From assembly GCA_016212795.1 (NCBI GenBank), contig JACRDT010000011.1:1-55113 (forward strand): a stretch of 55,113 bases of DNA. Direction: 5' to 3'. A program made the position numbers and the translations under genes. Origin of the DNA: Elusimicrobiota bacterium. Its GTDB lineage: Bacteria; Elusimicrobiota; Elusimicrobia; UBA1565; UBA9628. Of the stretch, positions 48,060 through 54,915 are shown piece by piece (positions within the stretch are counted from its first letter, which is position 1; every line of letters starts with the position of its first letter). The notes under the pieces were generated by a model. It did not search any database. It was not told the DNA's origin and saw only the letters and a program-made list of their open reading frames with translations.

Positions 48060-48872
48060 GTGAAGTTTGATCTCATTGCAAACGCCAAGGACTCCTTGGC
48101 CCATGCTGTCTCGCATCTCACGGATTCGGGGGATAAATCTGGCAGGCGATGGAAGATTGCCGTTAGGGAGGTTGCCCAGGTCATTGAATTGCTGCTGAAA
48201 GAACGCCTTCGTCGGGCGCATCCGGCTCTCATGTGGCAGAAGGTAGATGACTATCCCTCAACAGAGGCCCGCACTGTCGGGGCAGAGCACGCGGCAGTGC
48301 GGTTGTCAAAAATGTGTGGTGTTCTGCTTCCGAAGGGGGCGGCGGAGACCCTGAAGGCCTGTCGAATACTCCGAAATCGCATAGAGCACTACGAGTTCGA
48401 GTTAAATGAACCCGAGGCTCGCGGGATCGTTGGACGGATGTTATCGTTCATCTTCGAGTTCTCACGCTGCCATCTTGGGCTCGATCTTGAGCAGGAATTT
48501 CGGAAGGAGGATAGCTGGAAGGCGTTGATCGAGATATATGAGTTTCGGGAGGCCCAGAGTGCGCTAGTGGTGAGGCAGTTGGCGGAAGAGAAAGCCTCGG
48601 TCGAAATCTGCCCATCCTGTGCTGAGGCGACCTTTGATGTCGATGCGGAGGAGTGCCGGCTATGCGGCCACAAGGAGTCTTTCTTTGAGTGCGATCAATG
48701 CCATCAGTTGTTCTGGGAGTCGGGAGTCGAGTATTTTGAGGACCCAGAGAGCGGCCAAGAGGCGACGATCTGCAAGAAGTGCATACGTGATTCGGACGAG
48801 GCGGACTATCTGTATGAAATGTGGCGAGACCGGGAAGCCGAGAGAGAGGCGGAGACGGAGAGAGGGGTTTGA
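48060..48872 (+). CDS. HEPN-like protein with C-terminal zinc ribbons
   Basis: 270 residues from a GTG at 48060 (GGTGG five bases upstream); a GTG at 48051 is in frame. The N-terminal all-helical part contains ACRILRNRIEHYEFEL, with the Rx4H signature (Arg105, Asn106, His110) of HEPN ribonucleases. After a helical middle, four Cys pairs follow: CPSC (184/187), CRLC (199/202), CDQC (211/214) and CKKC (238/241), enough for two zinc ribbons. HEPN proteins are RNA-cleaving toxins or effectors in many defence systems. No obvious nucleotidyltransferase antitoxin is adjacent. Confidence 0.6.
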   Translation: MKFDLIANAKDSLAHAVSHLTDSGDKSGRRWKIAVREVAQVIELLLKERLRRAHPALMWQKVDDYPSTEARTVGAEHAAVRLSKMCGVLLPKGAAETLKACRILRNRIEHYEFELNEPEARGIVGRMLSFIFEFSRCHLGLDLEQEFRKEDSWKALIEIYEFREAQSALVVRQLAEEKASVEICPSCAEATFDVDAEECRLCGHKESFFECDQCHQLFWESGVEYFEDPESGQEATICKKCIRDSDEADYLYEMWRDREAEREAETERGV

Positions 48873-48897
48873 CTCTCGGCGACCTGAGACCCCGAGA

Positions 48898-49212
48898 ATG
48901 AGACCTCCCCAAGATCGCCTGACCTGCGCCTGGTGCAAGAAACGCCTCGCCGATGACGCCGAGGTCTTCACGATCAACGTGAAGGTCAAGCCCGAATACG
49001 ACCGCCTAGCCAGGGAGCAGGCCGGGCAGATCATCGGTTTCCATCTCTTCACGCTCGGGCGGGATGTCCCCGCCATCGTCGCCGGCGCGGCCTCCCAGGC
49101 CAAGAAGGCCGGCAAGGACCTGATGTTCCCGGCCTGCTCCATGGCCTGCGCCAAGGCCCTGGAGGCCACGCTACACCACGAGAAGGGCCTGGTCGACCCC
49201 AAGATCAGTTGA
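48898..49212 (+). CDS. Small zinc-binding-type protein of unknown function
   Basis: 104 residues from the ATG at 48898. LTCAWCKKRLADDAEVF and FPACSMACAKALE give a CxxC...CxxxC pattern that could bind one zinc. The middle, KVKPEYDRLAREQAGQIIGFHLFTLGRDVPAIV, is unrecognised. High GC and codon bias like the core genome distinguish it from its left neighbour. Confidence 0.55.
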   Translation: MRPPQDRLTCAWCKKRLADDAEVFTINVKVKPEYDRLAREQAGQIIGFHLFTLGRDVPAIVAGAASQAKKAGKDLMFPACSMACAKALEATLHHEKGLVDPKIS

Positions 49213-49558
49213 CCCGGGGGGGCTACTGTCGGGGAGGTCGCGGGGTCCCGGGGCCTGGCCAGACCAGCTCTGGCCCCGGCGACCATTACAGCTATGGCCA
49301 GGATGTTCTTGCTCATGGGCCCGGACATCACCGACCCCGTCACCGCCAACAACGCGGGAGCCGCCCGGGCCCGCAGGGCCGTGATTTCGGCCTTGGATGC
49401 CCGAGATCAGGGCCCTGACCGCTTGGACGGCGCAGTTAGCCTCACCTGAGGGAACCTGCGGCCTCCGGAGTCTCGCGGGCGCAGCCGGAGGACCAACCCG
49501 GCAGGCCTCTCTCGTCTCGAAACTTGATCTCATGCAGGATTCGGCATACCATTTCTGT
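49213..49558. other. 346-bp region with no clear gene
   Basis: GC-rich. A 48-codon ORF (49303-49449, starting MFLLMGPDITDP) lacks a good Shine-Dalgarno and recognisable motifs. Near the right end, TTGATC (49524-49529) and TACCAT (49547-49552) are spaced 17 bases apart and could form a promoter whose start point would coincide with the ATG at 49559. Confidence 0.35.
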
Positions 49559-50821
49559 ATGGAAACGCCTGAGAACCACGACCAGATGATGTCCCCTGAA
49601 GGCCTCCCGAGACCGCTGGGAGGCCCTCAGAGCCCGCCGGCCTTGCCGGCCGACCCGGCCGCCGCGGCCGATGAAGATAGTCCGCTCGATCTCGACCTGT
49701 TGGCTCCGTTCTACGCGGTTGAACCTGAGTCCGAGACAGGGGCAGGGGGGGTGTCCACGGACAGGGGTGTCCATGAGGGGGTGCCAATGGCCCAAGACCT
49801 TCCTGTCGAGGTCTTCTTCGACGGCGGGGCGGTGTCCGACACCCTACGTGCTGCGGGACCGGCCGTGCCGCCCTTGCCCCCTGCCCCCTCCCCCGTCATA
49901 GGTCCTGATCATGACCCGAAGAATCCCCCGTCCTCGTCAAAGCCGGCTGGCCCGGTGGACACGAGGCAGCCGTTCATGGGGCTCGGCCAGAGGCCTCAGA
50001 ACGGTCGGGCCAGCCCCTGGCGGCCGAGGACGCCGAGCGAGATCGCGGAGTTCACGTCTCTGTGGATGGACCCGTCGTTGACGACCGAGGACGTGGCCAA
50101 GCGTTTTCACGTGACGCCCCGGACGGCCCAGAAGTGGAAGTCGGCGCTGAAGCTCCCGGCCAAGCCCTGGACCCCCAAGGACCTGGCATCCCAGGCCGAG
50201 ACCGTGGCATCCTCGGCCAGCGAGATCGTGACGCAGATGGCGGGTGCGGCCTCGGCCATGGAGCAGACCGTGAAGGCCGCGGTGGAGACCGGGCTGCGCG
50301 TGACGGAGATGCGACGCCGCGAGCAGGCGATGGCGGAGGGGAAGTTGATCGTCACCGAGGGCGGGACTTTGGTCGACCCGAAGGACGCAGCTCTGTGGAA
50401 CCCGCTGAAGGACCCGGAGGTCTCGGCCTTGCTGGACGAGATCGGCAACGAGGCCCGGACGGTGGCGGACCATGCGGCACTGGTCCATGCGCACCGCCTC
50501 TTCGTCCGGCTCGCGATGCTCCTGGTGCGGAAGGCGCCGGTCCAGACCTGGGAAGGTCTGGGGGTCACTGCCTTCGGCATGATGAAGGCCCTGGGTGGGA
50601 CGCGGCGAATCGAGGCGGAGTTGCCGCCGGCCCCGGCCGACCCATTCAAGCTCAGGGAGGATGCGGGCCGGGAGATGTTCAGGGAATGGAAGAGTGTGAT
50701 GAACAAAGATGAACTGGAGCAGATGGGCAGGCTGATACACGTCGCGGCCGACCGGCTGAGGAAGATGCGGAAGCCTTGTGGCGATCAGGGAGCGGCCGGG
50801 CCCGGGGCTCCCGGGTCCTGA
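49559..50821 (+). CDS. HTH protein resembling phage terminase small-subunit/DNA-binding proteins
   Basis: 420 residues from the ATG at 49559; the frame is open further upstream and the start is uncertain because no Shine-Dalgarno is visible. Residues 1-140 are low-complexity (Pro/Ala/Asp-rich). TPSEIAEFTSLWMDPSLTTEDVAKRFHVTPRTAQKWKSALKLP (about 159-200) is a clear helix-turn-helix. The C-terminal half is helical (AAAVETGLRVTEMRRREQAMAEG; NEARTVADHAALVHAHRLFVRLAMLL). Homing-type or terminase small-subunit-like proteins share this HTH wording, but the large subunit is absent, so the function is open. Confidence 0.5.
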   Translation: METPENHDQMMSPEGLPRPLGGPQSPPALPADPAAAADEDSPLDLDLLAPFYAVEPESETGAGGVSTDRGVHEGVPMAQDLPVEVFFDGGAVSDTLRAAGPAVPPLPPAPSPVIGPDHDPKNPPSSSKPAGPVDTRQPFMGLGQRPQNGRASPWRPRTPSEIAEFTSLWMDPSLTTEDVAKRFHVTPRTAQKWKSALKLPAKPWTPKDLASQAETVASSASEIVTQMAGAASAMEQTVKAAVETGLRVTEMRRREQAMAEGKLIVTEGGTLVDPKDAALWNPLKDPEVSALLDEIGNEARTVADHAALVHAHRLFVRLAMLLVRKAPVQTWEGLGVTAFGMMKALGGTRRIEAELPPAPADPFKLREDAGREMFREWKSVMNKDELEQMGRLIHVAADRLRKMRKPCGDQGAAGPGAPGS

Positions 50822-51062
50822 GGCCTGGCGGGAACCGGAGGGCGTCGAAGTCGTTGAGCGCGGGGCTCAGGATCAACTTGTCGTAGACGATCCCCAGGTC
50901 CTTTAACTCGGCGGCGGTGGCCCTCAGGTTTTCGGGCGAGGTGGTCCTGGATGAGACGATGAGAACCTTGTGCCCGTCGCGGCGGAGACCGCCGGTCAGC
51001 CACTTGAAGAACTCGGGTGCGGCGTCGATCGTGCCATCGATGTCGATCTGGATTTGGGATAT
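50822..51062 (-). pseudogene. HAD-like phosphatase fragment without a start codon
   Basis: The minus-strand frame from 51062 reads ISQIQIDIDGTIDAAPEFF, then KWLTGGLRRDGHKVLIVSSR and LKDLGIVYDKLILSP. These are HAD motif I (DIDGT) and motif II (a Ser in VSSR). A TAA stop lies directly upstream of this frame and no ATG/GTG/TTG precedes motif I, while the 3' part runs into the end of the convergent HTH gene. The motif III/IV region is missing. Either a decayed gene or one using an unusual ATA/ATC start. Confidence 0.5.
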
Positions 51063-51079
51063 TTACTTGAGTCAAGTAA
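51063..51079. promoter_or_regulatory. Perfect palindrome, operator-like
   Basis: TTACTTGAGTCAAGTAA is an 8+1+8 perfect inverted repeat directly upstream of the HAD-like frame. A related sequence, TTGAGTCAAGTGCATATCCC, occurs about 100 bases to the right in the opposite orientation, so the two 30-base arms (about 23 of 30 matching) form a large imperfect inverted repeat. It could be a regulator binding site or an element end. Confidence 0.4.
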
Positions 51080-51207
51080 TCCGGCAATATCGACGAGAGG
51101 ATCAGCGGAATCGCAAAAACACCACCTTATCGTCGAGGAATGGCGACCCGTCGACGGAGCCAGATTGAGTCAAGTGCATATCCCTTATCTGGATGGTCAT
51201 GGGGGAT
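51080..51207. other. Short intergenic region between HAD fragment and next minus-strand gene
   Basis: AT-richer than its surroundings and without an ORF. It contains the right arm of the imperfect inverted repeat (about 51163-51193). Nothing else is recognised. Confidence 0.3.
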
Positions 51208-51729
51208 TCACCGAAAGGGGGCTTTAATCGGTGGGGGCGTTTCCTTCTGTCGAACAGGTCTGAGAACTTCTTCTTCCAGTGCGCGGCGCTTCACCGCTGC
51301 TTGCTGTTCCAGTGAGGCCCGAGCATTTTCCAGCGCCAGGCGTTGCGGTTGACCCTTTGACCATCGGCCAATCAGCTTCCCCATCGTTCTGATCTGATCT
51401 TCGAGCCTATAGATGTCACCCCGAAGGCGGGCAACCTTCTCCTCATCAACAACTGCTTGTCCTGTCTTGATAGCCTCCTGTCGAGCGTCGATCTCCACCA
51501 AGAGCTTGACCAGGCCGAATAGGTTCTTGTGAATCTCGGCGGCCTTAGCGAGGGTCAGTTCACGGCCATATTGTTTGGACCACCACTGGCGGGATTCCTC
51601 AAGACGGGTTTCGTCCGGGTGCATAACTCGCTGCCAGGCGCCGTGGAGGATGTGCGACGGCTTGGGGTTCACAGAACGAATATCCCAATCCCCACAAAGG
51701 GAAAGCTCAAGCAGATAATGCTCGACCAA
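51208..51729 (-). CDS. Hypothetical protein with helical, Trp-containing fold
   Basis: 173 residues from a TTG at 51729, the only suitable start. The middle has ESRQWWSKQYGRELTLAKAAEIHKNLFGLVKLLVEID and a coiled coil (EEKVARLRGDIYRLEDQIRTMGKLIGRW). It ends in a Pro/Lys tail. It follows the 51770 gene by 40 bases in the same direction, so the two are probably co-transcribed. No family recognised. Codon use is less biased than in the core genome. Confidence 0.5.
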   Translation of the reverse strand: MVEHYLLELSLCGDWDIRSVNPKPSHILHGAWQRVMHPDETRLEESRQWWSKQYGRELTLAKAAEIHKNLFGLVKLLVEIDARQEAIKTGQAVVDEEKVARLRGDIYRLEDQIRTMGKLIGRWSKGQPQRLALENARASLEQQAAVKRRALEEEVLRPVRQKETPPPIKAPFR

Positions 51730-51769
51730 GGAGTCGCGGGATCAGGGAACTGCCGAATTGGCCTGTCGC

Positions 51770-52429
51770 TCAAGGAGTCAGTGCGAGCCTCTTGGTCGTG
51801 CCACCAATCCCAAGAAGAAGAAACGAGGATGGGTCGAAGAATCTGGAGTAGCTCTGTATTCTTCGACGCGCGAGTTCTATCCATTCACCCCTCGATTCAA
51901 TGTCAGCTTTTCTCAGCCACAGGTTCAGGATGAAGAGTCCCGCGACGGCCGTCAACACGTTTCCCAGGGTGCCCTTCGCCTTGTTGGCCGCTCGGTCATG
52001 CTTGACGTCATTGTATGCCGTATACCAAGGCGGGTTCGACGAGTTGCCCGTGGGGCTCCAGGCTGCAAATGGCGTCTGGCTCAGATTTGACTGGGTGAGT
52101 TCCTGAAATGGCCAGATGACAATCACTATCTTCGTGTGAAGCTTGAGTGTTGGGCACAGGAGGTCGCCGAGAGAAGGGAAATTGATCCGGCTGAGTCTGT
52201 TCGCAGGGGCCAGATTGTTCTCAACAACGAGAGCCTTCGCCAGATTCTCGGCCTCGCTACCGCATCGCAGAAGGAGTTCCGCAAGAGTAGTGGAATAGGT
52301 CGACAACTGCGCATCAGTCAAGGCAATCTTGAAGGTGAGGTCCGAGAGTTCTGCTTCCAGGCGCTCGTAGATCGGCCAATACTGCTTCCACACGTTTGCA
52401 TCATACTCCTTGGCTTGTCTCAGAATCAA
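51770..52429 (-). CDS. Hypothetical protein with HEPN-like YNDVKHDR motif
   Basis: 219 residues from a TTG at 52429, five bases after the recombinase stop. Mostly helical. PWYTAYNDVKHDRAANKAKGTLGNVLTAVAGLFILNLWL contains the YNxxKH(D/N)R pattern found in a group of HEPN-like and abortive-infection-type proteins. The N-terminal WPIYERLEAELSDLTFKIALTDAQ is unrecognised. Probably a helical effector or RNA-associated protein; confidence in the family is low. Adjacent to a serine recombinase, suggesting carriage as cargo. Confidence 0.5.
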   Translation of the reverse strand: MILRQAKEYDANVWKQYWPIYERLEAELSDLTFKIALTDAQLSTYSTTLAELLLRCGSEAENLAKALVVENNLAPANRLSRINFPSLGDLLCPTLKLHTKIVIVIWPFQELTQSNLSQTPFAAWSPTGNSSNPPWYTAYNDVKHDRAANKAKGTLGNVLTAVAGLFILNLWLRKADIESRGEWIELARRRIQSYSRFFDPSSFLLLGIGGTTKRLALTP

Positions 52430-52431
52430 CT

Positions 52432-53103
52432 CTATGCCGACGGTCCGTTTCCAGGCGCCGGCTTCGACGGAGCCCGGGCCTCGGTTTTGGAACCCATTAC
52501 AGACAGCACATTCGCGACGGCGTCCTTGCTGATTCCCAGCGTCCTGCCGATCTGACGTAGGGATAGGCCCTGCTGGCGAAGCGCGAGGACCTGGGCGTCG
52601 TCCACGGCCTTCCTGGGCCTCCCGAGCCTCTTGCCCTGAGCCTTGGCTCGATTGAGACCGGCGAAGATGCGCTCGCGGATCAACTCGCGCTCGAACTCGG
52701 CGACGGCCGCGATCAGCGTGAACGCCATCTTCCCCACAGGCGTCGCCGTGTCCATTGACTCGGCGAGACTACAGAACTGGACGCCGAGGACCCGGAACTC
52801 TTCAAGGGTGAGAAGCAGGTGCTTCACGGTCCGGCCCAGGCGGTCGAGCCGGGCAACCATGACCCTGTCGACCCGGCGCTTCCTCGCCGCCTCCATGAGC
52901 TTGTTCAGGGCGGGCCGGTGGTCCAGAGCACCGCTGACGCCTGCGTCCGAGAACTCCTCTGCGATGACCCATCCACGAGACCGCGCGTAGTCTCGCAGCG
53001 GCAGAAGCTGGTTCTCTACCGTCTGCTCGCGTGTGCTAACCCTGACATACAGTGCGACGCGCTCAGGCCTGCCAGCGGCGGCGATATTCAGATGTTCGCT
53101 CAT
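52432..53103 (-). CDS. Serine recombinase (resolvase/invertase family)
   Basis: 223 residues. The catalytic domain has VALYVRVSTREQTVENQ (nucleophile Ser23), ARLDRLGRTVKHLL and GVQFCSLAESMDTATPVGKMAFTLIAAVAEFERELIRERI (E helix). The C-terminal Hin-type HTH is QVLALRQQGLSLRQIGRTLGISKDAVANVL (about 170-200). Length fits small resolvase/invertase enzymes, not large integrases. It overlaps the small upstream gene by ATGA and may resolve or mobilise the island, or invert a segment; no crossover sites were identified. Confidence 0.88.
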   Translation of the reverse strand: MSEHLNIAAAGRPERVALYVRVSTREQTVENQLLPLRDYARSRGWVIAEEFSDAGVSGALDHRPALNKLMEAARKRRVDRVMVARLDRLGRTVKHLLLTLEEFRVLGVQFCSLAESMDTATPVGKMAFTLIAAVAEFERELIRERIFAGLNRAKAQGKRLGRPRKAVDDAQVLALRQQGLSLRQIGRTLGISKDAVANVLSVMGSKTEARAPSKPAPGNGPSA

Positions 53104-53321
53104 GGAATCCTCCTTGGTTCTCCTCTTCTTATCCGCTCTCGCTCGGCCAGTGCCAGCGGCAGATGGGTGGACCTCCTATAGCATCGCTTATGCCACATTC
53201 CATAGGCCCAGTCCGAGACCATGTAGACAATCCGTAGCGGGACCCATTTCTCAAACCAGTCCAAGGCCAGGTGAATCCTCCAGAAGATGACCATCAACCA
53301 GTCTCGGTCGAACATTCCCAT
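53100..53321 (-). CDS. Small Trp-rich protein coupled to the recombinase
   Basis: 73 residues from the ATG at 53321 with an excellent AGGAGG. FDRDWLMVIFWRIHLALDWFEKWVPLRIVYMVSDWAYGMWHKR is rich in Trp and aromatic residues and amphipathic, and the tail is basic. No recognised family. It overlaps the recombinase start (ATGA) and follows the RadC gene closely. Confidence 0.6.
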   Translation of the reverse strand: MGMFDRDWLMVIFWRIHLALDWFEKWVPLRIVYMVSDWAYGMWHKRCYRRSTHLPLALAERERIRRGEPRRIP

Positions 53322-53330
53322 GGTTTCCTC

Positions 53331-53750
53331 CTACAGCAGCCCCTTCTCCCTGAAACTGAAGAACGTCTTGTCCGTCACTATCATGTGGTCGACCAGGGGG
53401 ATGCCGATGAGGTCGGCCGCCTGCTTGAGCCGCCTCGTCGTCTCCTTGTCCTCCGGGCTGGGCTCGGTATCCCCCGATGGGTGATGCGCGAGGATGAAGC
53501 CGGCGGCATTGGCCAAGAGCGCCCCCTTCAGGACCTCCCTCGGGTGCACGAGGCTGGCCGTCAGGGTGCCGATGGACACGGTCTCGTAGCCCAGGACCTT
53601 GTTCCGCCCGTCCAGGTCGAGGCGGATGAGATGCTCGCGGTCCAGGCGGCGAAGACGACGGTGCAGGAAGAGGTATGCCGCCTTCGGGCTGTCGATTGCT
53701 GGGCCATCCTGCCGGGAACCATCGCGGACGAGCATGACGCGCACCCTCAT
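53331..53750 (-). CDS. RadC-like JAMM domain protein with altered metal motif
   Basis: 139 residues, JAB1/MPN fold. IGTLTASLVHPREVLKGALLANAAGFILAHHPSGDTEPSPED carries the Glu, the His pair and the Ser/Asp of the family. RadC proteins normally read HNHPSGD; here the Asn between the two His is missing (AHHPSGD), so one codon appears to have been lost from the zinc site. RadC genes are frequent on mobile elements, and their biochemical role is unclear. The start overlaps the 47-codon gene (ATGA). Confidence 0.8.
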   Translation of the reverse strand: MRVRVMLVRDGSRQDGPAIDSPKAAYLFLHRRLRRLDREHLIRLDLDGRNKVLGYETVSIGTLTASLVHPREVLKGALLANAAGFILAHHPSGDTEPSPEDKETTRRLKQAADLIGIPLVDHMIVTDKTFFSFREKGLL

Positions 53751-53890
53751 GGCTGGGACCTCCTGGCGTTCAGCCAGACCTCGACCAGGTGGGCCAGGGC
53801 CGCGGCGAAGTCATGGTCCCGCTCATCAACATCCTGGATCGCAACCTCGATCCGGCCAGGGCGTCCTCCTGGCGAGGTCGTCATCGACAT
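53747..53890 (-). CDS. 47-residue hypothetical protein
   Basis: Starts at the ATG at 53890, preceded by GGAG six bases upstream; the frame is open further upstream but without better starts. It contains SPGGRPGRIEVAIQDVDERD and then a helix (FAAALAHLVEVWLNARR). No recognised family. ATGA overlap with RadC supports it as a real gene. Confidence 0.45.
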   Translation of the reverse strand: MSMTTSPGGRPGRIEVAIQDVDERDHDFAAALAHLVEVWLNARRSQP

Positions 53891-54215
53891 GTGCCACTCC
53901 GCCAGCAACATCCTCCGACGTCTTGCTCCTTGTCTCACCCTCTCCTCCTCCCCCCGGGAGGAACCGCGAGGCCGGCACCGAGAAGGCAGCCGACCTCCGC
54001 GCCCTTTTACCAAGGTGACGTCCTTGATCGCCCTCCCCCTTGGAAGCCGGGGAGCAAACCCGAGAGGGCGCTGCCTATGCCTCGGTCTTCGGGTCATAGG
54101 CGTTTTCCAAAACTGGGTCGGAAAAGCAGGGGGGGTGGGGGGCCTGGGGGTAGGGCATAAGTGACCGCCACAAATTTTCCAGGAAAATTGTGGCCCATTG
54201 TCAGCCCATGGCGGC
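53891..54215. other. 325-bp region without a supported gene
   Basis: Open frames here have Pro/Arg-rich, unbiased products. On the minus strand, GCCTATG and CATAGGC (near 54075-54105) form a 7-bp hairpin with a 15-base loop. Nothing else is recognised. Confidence 0.35.
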
Positions 54216-54476
54216 TCATTGAATACCACCCCCGCCGAGACCGCTCTTCCGCGACCACCGGGGCCGATGCTTCCTCTGCTCCAGGGTAGCCCGCGCCTTC
54301 GCCAGCGCCCCCTGGTCCGGATCGTGGAACTTCGAGACTATGATGGAAAGCAGGGACCTTAAGCCCTCAAGCGTGTCGACATCATCCGGGCGACGCCGGC
54401 GGACCCAAGCGATGGCCTTGAGGAGGAAGGAGATGTCCTGCATGTGTTTCCGCCAGGTCCGGGACGCCGGCGACAT
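54216..54476 (-). CDS. 86-residue hypothetical protein
   Basis: The ATG at 54476 overlaps the stop of the upstream gene (ATGA). The helical product contains TWRKHMQDISFLLKAIAWVRRRRP then DDVDTLEGLRSLLSIIVSKF, and ends in a basic tail with HRPRWSRKSG. No recognised family. Part of the chain of small genes at the right edge. Confidence 0.5.
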   Translation of the reverse strand: MSPASRTWRKHMQDISFLLKAIAWVRRRRPDDVDTLEGLRSLLSIIVSKFHDPDQGALAKARATLEQRKHRPRWSRKSGLGGGGIQ

Positions 54477-54736
54477 CACCCTTCTCCTCTCTCGCGGCGG
54501 GTCATGGCTTCGTTTAGCCTCGCGTGTCCGGCCAGGACCTCCTGCCACTCCCAGTCCCGTCGCTCCGACGGCCAAAGCTGCGTGTTCGCGAACAGGGCCC
54601 CCCGCATGTTGGAGACGAGCTTCATCCGGTCGTGCAGGTCGTTGCGGTCCTTGGCGCTCTTCAGGAAGCGGAGGACGTCCACATACCTCAGTTGCCGGGC
54701 CGCGAAGCGTAGCAGCGCCATCTTGAGCGAAGCCAT
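54476..54736 (-). CDS. 86-residue hypothetical protein
   Basis: Starts at the ATG at 54736, preceded by GGAGGG. MASLKMALLRFAARQLRYVDVLRFLKSAKDRNDLHDRMKLV is helical, and WPSERRDWEWQEVLAGHARL follows. No recognised family. ATGA overlap with the next gene downstream. Confidence 0.5.
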   Translation of the reverse strand: MASLKMALLRFAARQLRYVDVLRFLKSAKDRNDLHDRMKLVSNMRGALFANTQLWPSERRDWEWQEVLAGHARLNEAMTRRERGEG

Positions 54737-54738
54737 GG

Positions 54739-54915
54739 CTACCCTCCTCGCGTCCCCAGCCAGAGGAAGAGACGCCCCTCCCACCTGGTCCGGTAGATCA
54801 ACCACTTCGGCCACCTCTCCTGCCAGTCCTCGAAGGCCTGGAAGGCCTTGAAGAGGCAGCGCCAGAAGGCTCGGCGAAGGCCATATGCGACGAAGACGAC
54901 CTCGGACTTGGTCAT
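54739..54915 (-). CDS. 58-residue Trp-rich protein
   Basis: The ATG at 54915 has GGGGAGA seven bases upstream and overlaps the stop of the gene at the right edge (ATGA). SEVVFVAYGLRRAFWRCLF is followed by AFEDWQERWPKWLIYRTRW and LFLWLG. It contains seven Trp residues and resembles the 73-residue recombinase-coupled protein in composition. No recognised family. Confidence 0.5.
   Translation of the reverse strand: MTKSEVVFVAYGLRRAFWRCLFKAFQAFEDWQERWPKWLIYRTRWEGRLFLWLGTRGG

Noticed and set aside
49209..49418. Gly/Pro/His-rich 69-codon ORF resembling a collagen-like peptide
   Set aside because: The composition follows from high GC; there is no Gly-X-Y periodicity and no ribosome site.
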